Shown here in pieces: positions 1 to 6,674 of a DNA stretch of 64,000 bases (within the stretch, counting starts at the first letter, position 1; every line of letters begins with the position of its first letter). The DNA lies in assembly GCF_024753145.1 (NCBI RefSeq), contig NZ_JANUGU010000004.1:248001-312000 (forward strand), in the 5' to 3' direction. Source of the stretch: Massilia terrae (GTDB taxonomy: Bacteria > Pseudomonadota > Gammaproteobacteria > Burkholderiales > Burkholderiaceae_D). Position numbers and translations under genes: made by a program. A model generated the notes under the pieces. The model did not search any database. It had not been told where the DNA came from and was given only the letters and a program-made list of their open reading frames with translations.

Positions 1-707
1 GTATTGACGTGCCCGGGTGCGAAGACTGCCGGGCTCTTGCCACCCAGTTCAAGCGTCACCGGCACCAGATTATCGCTTGCTGCCTTCATCACCTTGCGTC
101 CTACCTGCGTGCTGCCGGTGAACAGCAAGTGATCGAACGCCAAGGCACTGAATGCTGCGCCAACTTCCGCTCCGCCGAGCACGACCGAAACCTCTTCTGC
201 GCGAAACACGCATGCCAACATTCGCTGGATCAGTTCGCTCGTACGTGGAGTAAGTTCGGATGGTTTGATCATCGCCCGATTGCCAGCGGCGAACGCCGTC
301 GCCAAGGGAATCATCGTTAGCGATAAAGGATAGTTCCATGGCGCCATGATCCCGATGACGCCCAAGGGCTGGTATTCCACGTAGGCGCTCCCCCAACGAT
401 ACGGGATGCCGACATGCCTGCGCTCGCGTTTCATGAAGCGTGACAGGTTGCGCACGAGGTAGTCGATCGACTGGACGACACCCATCAACTCCATGATGCC
501 CGTTTCGTGCCTGGACCGGTTCCCGAAATCCGCGCGGATTGCACTTTCCAGTTCCATGCGATGGGCAAGGACGACCGCTCGAAGCCGCTTCAATCGATCC
601 TTGCGCTCCCCAATGCCCGGTGCACCCTCGTTGAGAAAAGCTGTCCGCTGCTGACAGAGCGTGACGGCCATCGGTTCTTCGCATGGGATATCAAATGGAG
701 TAGTCAT
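1..707 (-). CDS. Aldehyde dehydrogenase, coniferyl-aldehyde type (3' end beyond window)
   Basis: Reading from an ATG at 707 on the minus strand gives about 235 residues of an NAD(P)-dependent aldehyde dehydrogenase that runs off the left edge. The PWNYPL motif supplies the oxyanion-hole Asn. FTGSTQVGRKV lies in the cofactor-binding region, and LELGGKSP carries the general-base Glu. The catalytic Cys should lie outside the window. The sequence resembles the coniferyl aldehyde dehydrogenase (CalB) branch, which oxidises aromatic or medium-chain aldehydes to acids; the exact substrate cannot be read. It lies 52 bp behind the flavin oxidoreductase on the same strand, so both probably share the MerR-type promoter at 2021-2051. 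Confidence 0.85.
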   Translation of the reverse strand, partial: MTTPFDIPCEEPMAVTLCQQRTAFLNEGAPGIGERKDRLKRLRAVVLAHRMELESAIRADFGNRSRHETGIMELMGVVQSIDYLVRNLSRFMKRERRHVGIPYRWGSAYVEYQPLGVIGIMAPWNYPLSLTMIPLATAFAAGNRAMIKPSELTPRTSELIQRMLACVFRAEEVSVVLGGAEVGAAFSALAFDHLLFTGSTQVGRKVMKAASDNLVPVTLELGGKSPAVFAPGHVN

Positions 708-759
708 TAGAATGGTCCTGATATCGGTTCATCGAAACGCGTCGAGGAGATTCTTGCTG

Positions 760-1992
760 TCAGGCTGCCTGTCGGCTCATCCAGCGTCGATATCGCCGGG
801 TTTTGATCATCGTGTCAAGCTGCTGCTCCAGGAAGGCAAATGCCGGCATGACGGTCGGATTGGTTTTTTTGCCGCCGCTCACCCTGCGCAATTGATGTTT
901 GACCATCGACATATAAGCGATCGAGGCCAACACTTTGTTCTTCCACGTGATGGCGCGGAGCATGGGTGCACTTGCTTTACCCGCCTTCCACTCCTTTGGG
1001 AGACTGGGGTTCAACGCCAAGGCTGTGCCGATGCCCACCATATCGATACCGCTATCCAGCACTTGCTCAGCAACAGGAAAGCGACGAATGCCGCCGGTCA
1101 CCATCATCGGCATTCCGGCGACAGTGCCAATATCGCGAGCAAACTCGAGGAAGTACGCTTCGCGCGCCAGCGTCCGGCCGTCACGGGCCTGCCCGTGCAT
1201 GGCCGGTGCCTCGTAACTCCCGCCGGAAAGCTCAAGGAGGTCGACACGCAAAGGGTTCAGCATGGACACGACTTGCTTGGCATCGTCCGAGCTGAAGCCG
1301 CCGCGCTGAAAGTCGGCAGAGTTGAGCTTGACCGAAAGTGAAAACCTGGTACCCACGCGGGTCCGGATTTCCTTCACCACATCGAGCAGGATGCGGGCCC
1401 GGTTCTCGATTGCACCGCCCCAGCGGTCATTGCGCTTGTTGGTCAGCGGCGACAGGAATTGACTAATTAAGTACCCGTGCGCGGCGTGAATCTGCACGCC
1501 GCTGAAACCGAATTTTTCCGCCAACACGGCAGCGTCGACAAAGCGGCGCTTCACGTCGGCGATCTCCGCTTCCGACATTTCTTTCGGGGCCGTAAACTGT
1601 TTGGAAAAGCTCCCCATATCCATCGGCACGGCTGAAGGAGCAATCGTCTCCTGCCCCAGCGCAGCCGGCATCTGGCGGCCGGGGTGGTTAAGCTGCATCC
1701 AGATCTGTGCCCCGCGGGCGCGCGCGGCGCGTGCCCATTGTTCGAAACGTTCCCTGTTACCCTCAGACTCGAGGACCACGCCACCGGGCCCGGTCATGGC
1801 GCGGCGATCGACCATGACATTGCCAGTGATCATTAATCCGGCCTCGCCTTCCGCCCAAGCTTGGTAAAGACGAATCAGCTCATCGGAGGGGGCGTGATCG
1901 GCGTCTGCAAGGTTTTCTTCCATTGCAGCCTTCGCAAAGCGGTTGGGCAGCGTGGTGCCATTCGGCAAGGTCAACGGGGAGAACGGGCTCAT
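760..1992 (-). CDS. NADH:flavin oxidoreductase, Old Yellow Enzyme family
   Basis: A 410-residue FMN-dependent TIM-barrel enzyme. It opens with SPLTLPNGTTLPNRF, typical of the family. The motif GVQIHAAHGYLISQFLSP holds the catalytic or flavin-site His pair and the family FLSP turn, followed by NKRNDRWGG. The length matches the single-domain class rather than the long 2,4-dienoyl-CoA reductase class, which carries a C-terminal Fe-S/FAD module. Such enzymes reduce activated C=C bonds of enals, enones and quinones. AAGGAG lies 7 nt before the ATG. The predicted leader is only about 22 nt, from a MerR-type promoter divergent from the DJ-1/merR operon. Pairing with an aldehyde dehydrogenase suggests detoxification of unsaturated aldehydes; that is inference. 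Confidence 0.88.
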   Translation of the reverse strand: MSPFSPLTLPNGTTLPNRFAKAAMEENLADADHAPSDELIRLYQAWAEGEAGLMITGNVMVDRRAMTGPGGVVLESEGNRERFEQWARAARARGAQIWMQLNHPGRQMPAALGQETIAPSAVPMDMGSFSKQFTAPKEMSEAEIADVKRRFVDAAVLAEKFGFSGVQIHAAHGYLISQFLSPLTNKRNDRWGGAIENRARILLDVVKEIRTRVGTRFSLSVKLNSADFQRGGFSSDDAKQVVSMLNPLRVDLLELSGGSYEAPAMHGQARDGRTLAREAYFLEFARDIGTVAGMPMMVTGGIRRFPVAEQVLDSGIDMVGIGTALALNPSLPKEWKAGKASAPMLRAITWKNKVLASIAYMSMVKHQLRRVSGGKKTNPTVMPAFAFLEQQLDTMIKTRRYRRWMSRQAA

Positions 1993-2020
1993 TTAGGACT
2001 CCTTGGTGGGAATGGAGCGG

Positions 2021-2051
2021 ATCGTAAGCTTAAAGTTCACTTTAATGTCAA
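2021..2051 (-). promoter_or_regulatory. MerR-type promoter of the OYE-ALDH operon
   Basis: On the minus strand, -35 TTGACA (2051-2046) and -10 TACGAT (2026-2021) are separated by exactly 19 bp. The spacer holds the dyad TTAAAGT-GA-ACTTTAA. A 19-bp spacer with internal dyad is the hallmark of promoters untwisted by MerR-family activators. Confidence 0.75.
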
Positions 2052-2105
2052 TAGGCAGATGCAGATTTTTCCTTTACTGCGGAGTAAGGAGCGCCACGTA
2101 CCCTA

Positions 2106-2136
2106 TTGACATTCAAGTTAACTTCATGTGTAGAGT
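2106..2136 (+). promoter_or_regulatory. MerR-type promoter of the DJ-1/merR operon
   Basis: -35 TTGACA (2106-2111) and -10 TAGAGT (2131-2136) with a 19-bp spacer. The spacer contains the palindrome AAGTTAACTT, close to the core of the known SoxR box. It fires away from the OYE promoter; the two -35 boxes are 54 bp apart. Because merR is the second gene behind it, autoregulation is expected. Confidence 0.75.
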
Positions 2137-2226
2137 TGCTGTGAGGTCGTCGCATCGGAACAAGAGCGATGCGCTCCGGTGAGACCCATTCGGGGCTCCG
2201 GATATATCGATGAGATTGGAGCAAAC

Positions 2227-3036
2227 ATGATTACCAAGATCGGCAAATGGCTGTACCTCGGAATATTTCTGGCTAGTTTCGGGCCGCTCACGCCAGGTGC
2301 AGCGTCAGGTAAGGAAGAAGTACCGCGACCAAAGGCGAAGAAGGTCCTGATTGTGATGACGAATCATTCCAAGTACCCGACACGGAGCGACACTACTGGC
2401 CTGTGGCTCACGGAATTGACTCATTTTTACGAAGTCTTCAGGGACGCAGGAATCGACTTGGATTTTGTCAGTCCAAACGGTGGCCCCGTTCCGTTGGACC
2501 AGCGGAGTCTGGGCCGTCTGTACATGGATGAGGGAGCGCGTAGTCTGCTGAAGGATCCCCAATTCAGCGCGCGTCTTCAGGAAACGCTATCACCCTCCCA
2601 GGTCGACGCCAGCAACTACATGGCAATTTTCTACACGGGCGGACACGGGACCATGTGGGACTTTCGAGGCAACGGCGAATTGAAAACCCTGGCCGAACAA
2701 ATCTATCGTGACGGTGGTGTAGTCGCATCGGTCTGCCATGGCGCAGCAGGCTTGCTGGATCTGGACGGCGACAACGGGCGGCCATTAATCGTTGGCAAGA
2801 AAATTACCGGGTTCTCAAACTCGGAGGAATATCTCTCTGGTGTCCAGAACCAGGTTCCGTTCTCGCTTCAGGACGAACTCAAGAGCCGTGGTGCCGCTTA
2901 TCAAAAGGCTGTGATTCCCTTCGTCTCGTATGTCGTAACTGATGGGCGAATTGTCACGGGACAAAATCCTGGTTCCAGCTCCGAAGTAGCAAAAGAAACG
3001 CTCCGCGTGATCGCTTCACAACATTCCATTGACTAG
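2227..3036 (+). CDS. Exported DJ-1/PfpI-family (type 1 glutamine amidotransferase-like) protein
   Basis: A 269-residue protein from ATG 2227 (GGAG 6 nt upstream); an in-frame GTG at 2179 is rejected because it precedes the signal peptide. Residues 1-27 form a signal peptide with hydrophobic core LYLGIFLASF. The mature part is a DJ-1/PfpI fold with FYTGGHGTMWDF and the nucleophile elbow GGVVASVCHGAAG (Cys170-His171). The family includes Hsp31/glyoxalase III-type enzymes acting on methylglyoxal and protein-repair enzymes. A secreted form is unusual. Six bases separate its stop from the nominal merR ORF. An adjacent MerR gene and DJ-1 gene recall Bacillus AdhR/YraA, which respond to aldehydes. 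Substrate unproven. Confidence 0.85.
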   Translation: MITKIGKWLYLGIFLASFGPLTPGAASGKEEVPRPKAKKVLIVMTNHSKYPTRSDTTGLWLTELTHFYEVFRDAGIDLDFVSPNGGPVPLDQRSLGRLYMDEGARSLLKDPQFSARLQETLSPSQVDASNYMAIFYTGGHGTMWDFRGNGELKTLAEQIYRDGGVVASVCHGAAGLLDLDGDNGRPLIVGKKITGFSNSEEYLSGVQNQVPFSLQDELKSRGAAYQKAVIPFVSYVVTDGRIVTGQNPGSSSEVAKETLRVIASQHSID

Positions 3037-3083
3037 GCGCATTGGACAATGCGCCGCGACATAACAAACGCGGGGACGAAGAA

Positions 3084-3506
3084 ATGAAAATTGGTGAGCT
3101 TGCAAAACGGAGCGGACTCTCTGCTTCCGCAATTCGCTTTTATGAGTCGAAAGGACTGCTAAAATCCGGCAGCCGATTGTCGAACGGCTATAGGGAATAC
3201 CCTCCCGAAGCGGCAGCGATATTGTCCATTATCATTAATGCACAGCAAACAGGATTTACCTTGGACGAGATAAGAAGTATTTTGCCCGCGGATGCAGCAG
3301 GCTGGCAACACGACCAATTGATCGCGACACTAAGAAAAAAGATTGATGACATCGAGTCGATGGAGCGCCGTCTGGCGGAGAACAGGACACATATCATGTC
3401 CTTGATTGACTTGATCAATTCGAAACCGGAAGGAATGGAATGCAAAGACAACACGGCCAGGGTGATGGATAGCGTGGGGAGACATGCGAACAAGAAAACC
3501 GATTGA
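3084..3506 (+). CDS. MerR-family transcriptional regulator
   Basis: 140 residues from ATG 3084, where KIGELAKRSGLSASAIRFYE begins the classical MerR winged helix; the longer ORF from 3042 adds 14 non-conserved residues. The helix-turn-helix covers residues 1-70 and a dimerisation coiled coil about 75-115. Only one cysteine is present (about residue 119, in EGMECKDN). It therefore lacks both the four-Cys [2Fe-2S] site of SoxR and a metal-binding Cys set, so the signal is probably an organic electrophile or a small ligand. It lies directly after the DJ-1 gene and is the obvious regulator for the three 19-bp-spacer promoters nearby. Base composition is visibly more AT-rich than most of the window. 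Confidence 0.9.
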   Translation: MKIGELAKRSGLSASAIRFYESKGLLKSGSRLSNGYREYPPEAAAILSIIINAQQTGFTLDEIRSILPADAAGWQHDQLIATLRKKIDDIESMERRLAENRTHIMSLIDLINSKPEGMECKDNTARVMDSVGRHANKKTD

Positions 3507-3545
3507 TCACCATGTGCACGATACATGCTCCCACAATCATTCCCC

Positions 3546-3576
3546 TTGACCTTCAAGTTGGCTTGAAAGTTAGTAT
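3546..3576 (+). promoter_or_regulatory. MerR-type promoter of the acetoacetate-decarboxylase-like gene
   Basis: -35 TTGACC (3546-3551) and -10 TAGTAT (3571-3576) with a 19-bp spacer holding the dyad TTCAAG-TTGG-CTTGAA. Same architecture and related half-sites as the promoters at 2021-2051 and 2106-2136. Confidence 0.75.
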
Positions 3577-3612
3577 TCCTATGGTCGAATTCGAAAACGT
3601 CGAGATGGGAAC

Positions 3613-4611
3613 ATGACTATCAGAAATATTGGAATATTGACGGGCTTACTCTCAGGGGGAATGGCGATGGACTCCATGGCACAAAATCCAGCGATCACCA
3701 AGGTTCAGGCCAACAAAATAATTGAAATTGCGGGCAATCAAGTCCCGGTTGTGTCGGGAGGACTTTATGACCGCTACCGCTCCAATCCGCCGCTTTCCGT
3801 TATCGAAAATGAAGCACCGGATGTGGATCTGAGCTGGTTCCGAACCTTGAAGAAGACAAAGGTGGATGTCGGCTTTGAAACTTATTCACCAAATTTTTAT
3901 TACAAAGACAGCAGAATTACCGCGATATTTACCGCCGACATCAATAAGCTAAGAGAACTCATTCCACCCAAGATTGGCGAACAAATCCAGCCGCTTCAAA
4001 TATGGCCTGGCAGGGGCGTCATCGCATTGACTGCCTACGCCTATCATTATTGTGACAATGACAGCTACACTGAAATCTCGCTTTCCATCGTCACCAATAA
4101 GCCGGGTTCGGCAAGTTTTGGACCATTGACTTTGCTTGGCCAATCCATGTCGAAGTCATTTTGGGGTTATATCTTGAAATTACCTGTAAATACTGAACTG
4201 GCAAGGGTAAGAGGTGTAGTCGGGTACAATCTGCCGAAATGGTTGACTGAGATTAACTTTGAGGAAAATGAAACTGCAATAAAGTTTGAAATAATGGACA
4301 AGGAGTCTGACAGGTCCGATGTGGTCTTCGAAGGAAAAAAATTAAAAGATCTTTCGAAAGACGTCGAATTGATTACCAACAGCTTTACCAATGTCAACCA
4401 AAACGGGAAGTTGACTTATGGATATGCGATTTCACGGCAGCTCAGTCACGCCACAAGCACAGACCCGGATTCTGCGATGTTGAGACTTGGCGACGGCGCT
4501 TTATCCAACTACATCAAGTCCTTGAAGTTGGGTAAGCTCTTGAAATACGAATACGTTCCTGAATTCCAGAGCGCACTGTACGCGCCTCAGCCCTTGCCTG
4601 CTGATCGTTAA
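3613..4611 (+). CDS. Exported acetoacetate decarboxylase-like protein
   Basis: 332 residues. The N-terminus IGILTGLLSGGMAMDSMAQ looks like a signal peptide, so the protein is probably periplasmic. The body resembles the acetoacetate decarboxylase superfamily: the RVRGVVGYNLPKWLTEI stretch corresponds to the region around the Schiff-base Lys of the family, but with GYNLPK in place of the usual W-G-[YF]-P-K. Classical members are cytoplasmic and about 250 residues, so a leader plus 80 extra residues is unusual and the activity may not be decarboxylation. Transcription probably starts from the MerR-type promoter at 3546-3576. The gene is AT-rich compared with its right-hand neighbours, suggesting recent acquisition. 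Confidence 0.6.
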   Translation: MTIRNIGILTGLLSGGMAMDSMAQNPAITKVQANKIIEIAGNQVPVVSGGLYDRYRSNPPLSVIENEAPDVDLSWFRTLKKTKVDVGFETYSPNFYYKDSRITAIFTADINKLRELIPPKIGEQIQPLQIWPGRGVIALTAYAYHYCDNDSYTEISLSIVTNKPGSASFGPLTLLGQSMSKSFWGYILKLPVNTELARVRGVVGYNLPKWLTEINFEENETAIKFEIMDKESDRSDVVFEGKKLKDLSKDVELITNSFTNVNQNGKLTYGYAISRQLSHATSTDPDSAMLRLGDGALSNYIKSLKLGKLLKYEYVPEFQSALYAPQPLPADR

Positions 4612-4684
4612 AGGGCAGGAGAAAGTACAGATCGCAAGTGACCTAGTGAGATTGACGACTTACCACCTTAGAGGAGTATCGATC

Positions 4685-5521
4685 ATGGGATTTGTCACAA
4701 CGAAGGATGGCGTGGAGATTTTCTACAAGGACTGGGGCCCAAGGGATGCACAGGTGATCTTTTTCCACCATGGATGGCCACTCAGCGCGGACGATTGGGA
4801 TGCACAGATGCTCTTCTTCCTTGATCACGGTTTCCGGGTTGTCGCGCATGATCGGCGCGGGCACGGACGGTCCAGCCAGGTGTGGGAGGGGCATGATATG
4901 GACCACTACGCCGACGACGTAGCAGCGGTCGTCGATAATCTTGGCGTTCGGGGCGCGGTGCATGTCGGTCACTCAACGGGTGGCGGCGAGGTTGTCCGCT
5001 ATATCGCCCGGCACCCGGAGGATCGCGTCGCCAAGGCCGTCCTCGTCAGCGCTGTTCCGCCATTGATGGTGAAAACCGAGGCCAATCCCGACGGCACGCC
5101 CAAAGAAGTGTTCGACAATTTCCAGGCACAGGTCGCTGCGAACCGCGCGAAGTTTTACCACGACATCCCGGCGGGGCCGTTCTACGGCTATAACCGCCTG
5201 CCGTCCGAGGCATCTGAAGCGGTCATCCTCAACTGGTGGCGCCAGGGCATGATGGGGAGCGCGAAAGCACACTACGACGGTATCGTTGCCTTCTCCCAGA
5301 CCGACTTCACTGCTGACCTCCGGGGAATCACCGTCCCGGTCCTGGTCGTCCACGGCGATGATGACCAGGTCGTTCCTTACAAGGATTCGGGACCGCTATC
5401 GGCCAAGCTGGTCCAGAACGGTACACTCAAGACCTATAAGGACGCACCGCACGGCATTCCGACTACCCACGCCGGCGAGCTGAACGCAGACATCCTGGCG
5501 TTCGTACAGGACCGACATTGA
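4685..5521 (+). CDS. Alpha/beta hydrolase (non-heme chloroperoxidase/arylesterase type)
   Basis: 278 residues from ATG 4685 with GAGGAG 9 nt upstream; the 13 residues before it in the ORF are not conserved. Motifs: HHGWPLSADDWD (oxyanion loop), GHSTGGGE with Ser97 nucleophile, VVHGDDDQVVP with Asp227, and APHGIP with His256. This pattern fits cofactor-free haloperoxidase/arylesterase enzymes, which hydrolyse esters and can make peracids. It follows the decarboxylase-like gene by 73 bp on the same strand with no terminator between, so co-transcription under MerR control is likely. G+C returns to the general level here. Confidence 0.9.
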   Translation: MGFVTTKDGVEIFYKDWGPRDAQVIFFHHGWPLSADDWDAQMLFFLDHGFRVVAHDRRGHGRSSQVWEGHDMDHYADDVAAVVDNLGVRGAVHVGHSTGGGEVVRYIARHPEDRVAKAVLVSAVPPLMVKTEANPDGTPKEVFDNFQAQVAANRAKFYHDIPAGPFYGYNRLPSEASEAVILNWWRQGMMGSAKAHYDGIVAFSQTDFTADLRGITVPVLVVHGDDDQVVPYKDSGPLSAKLVQNGTLKTYKDAPHGIPTTHAGELNADILAFVQDRH

Positions 5522-5543
5522 GCGCGGCGGAATTCATCACCCT

Positions 5544-6161
5544 CTAGATCTTTCGCCAAACACTCGCCAGCCAAGGCTGCTGCTCGCGCGGCAGCCCTGT
5601 CGGCCGATAGTAGTGGTGCAAGGGCCGGAACCCCGCTGCCGTCAGGTAGCCTTCCCACGTCTCGTAATCGTAATAGCTCCCGTAGCGCTCGCCGTTCCAG
5701 CCTTCCTGGTTGTGCCCGCGCGGATTCGAACTGAACAGCACGCCGCCGGGCTTGAGCGCCGCATGCAAATCGCCAAGCACCTTGGGCAGCTGCGCGCTGG
5801 GCACGTGGAACAGGACGGCGTTGGCGAAGATGCCGTCGAACATCACAGGCGGCAAGTCCAGGTGCAACAGGTCCTGCTGCCAGACTTCGCAGCCGCTGAA
5901 CTCGCGCGCCATCTCGACAAATTTCGCGCAGCCGTCCAGCCCGATCGCCTTGTGGCCAAGCGCGGAAAAAGTCTTCAGGTCACGGCCCGGACCGCAGCCG
6001 AGATCGAGAATGGTGAATGGCGGCTCCGCCTCGATGGCGCCCAGCAGCGCATCGACGTTCTGGCTGACGTCGTGGTCGATGGTGCCGGCGAAGAATGCGC
6101 GGGCGTTGTGCTCGTAGTGGTCGAGCGTGCGGCGTGAGATGTCGTCGTAGGATTCGCTCAT
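5544..6161 (-). CDS. Class I SAM-dependent methyltransferase
   Basis: 205 residues with motif I ILDLGCGPGRD, the acidic post-I residue in AIGLDGCAKFVEMARE, motif II in FDGIFANAVLFHVP and motif III in LKPGGVLFSSNPRG. This is the generic small-molecule methyltransferase fold (Methyltransf_11/25 type). The substrate cannot be told. The gene is convergent with the hydrolase (22-bp gap) and lies downstream of csbD on the same strand, separated by a terminator. No strong ribosome site precedes the ATG. Confidence 0.85.
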   Translation of the reverse strand: MSESYDDISRRTLDHYEHNARAFFAGTIDHDVSQNVDALLGAIEAEPPFTILDLGCGPGRDLKTFSALGHKAIGLDGCAKFVEMAREFSGCEVWQQDLLHLDLPPVMFDGIFANAVLFHVPSAQLPKVLGDLHAALKPGGVLFSSNPRGHNQEGWNGERYGSYYDYETWEGYLTAAGFRPLHHYYRPTGLPREQQPWLASVWRKI

Positions 6162-6225
6162 TGCAGTTCAAGAGAGGATTCATTCCCGGGCAGGCTTATT
6201 GGCAGTATAGCCCCTGCATGCAATG

Positions 6226-6253
6226 AAAAAGCCGCGCCCACGGCGCGGCCTTT
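6226..6253 (-). terminator. Rho-independent terminator of the csbD gene
   Basis: Stem GCCGCGCC/GGCGCGGC (6231-6238, 6242-6249) with a 3-nt loop. On the minus strand it is followed by a T-run (TTTTTC), ending transcription after the CsbD gene. Confidence 0.8.
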
Positions 6254-6270
6254 ACTGAAGCGAATGTTGA

Positions 6271-6495
6271 TCAGCTACCCTGGCGATTACCACCGCGGTC
6301 CAGCGGACGGTCACCCTTGTCCAGGCTGTCCTTCACGTTTTCCTTCAAGTTGCCATACTTTTCCTGCACCTTGCCTTCGACTTGCTTCGAGAGCCCCTTG
6401 GCTTGCTGTTCGCTGCTGCCGACCACCTTGCCGACTTCTTCCTGCACCTTGCCGCCAATGTCCTTGGCCTTGCCTTTGATCTGGTCCTTGTTCAT
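6271..6495 (-). CDS. CsbD-family stress protein
   Basis: 74 residues from ATG 6495 (GAGG upstream); the 27 residues before it in the ORF are non-coding. MNKDQIKGKAKDIGGKVQEE is the canonical CsbD start, followed by a Lys/Glu/Gln-rich helical body (GLSKQVEGKVQEKYGNLKENVKD). CsbD-like proteins are abundant general-stress proteins of unknown mechanism. It is a single-gene unit with its own terminator at 6226-6253. Confidence 0.9.
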   Translation of the reverse strand: MNKDQIKGKAKDIGGKVQEEVGKVVGSSEQQAKGLSKQVEGKVQEKYGNLKENVKDSLDKGDRPLDRGGNRQGS

Positions 6496-6674
6496 CTGAA
6501 ATACCTCGTCTCTGTCGTTGATACGAGCTTGTATTCTAGGCCGCGATGTCACATCGATCCGTTCGCCAGGTAACACTTAACGCGTACATACTGTAATCAG
6601 ACGCCGGTTGCACCGCTGTGCAGCTAGCGAGACAATCAAACGGTTTGGGGCCTGTGCCCCGCAAAGCTGAGCAT

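Noticed and set aside
64..684. 204-codon minus-strand ORF at the left edge
   Set aside because: Wrong frame; the ALDH frame starting at 707 carries the family motifs and simply runs off the window.
2179..2226. Upstream GTG start for the DJ-1 gene
   Set aside because: It would put 16 charged residues before a clear signal peptide; ATG 2227 has a GGAG site.
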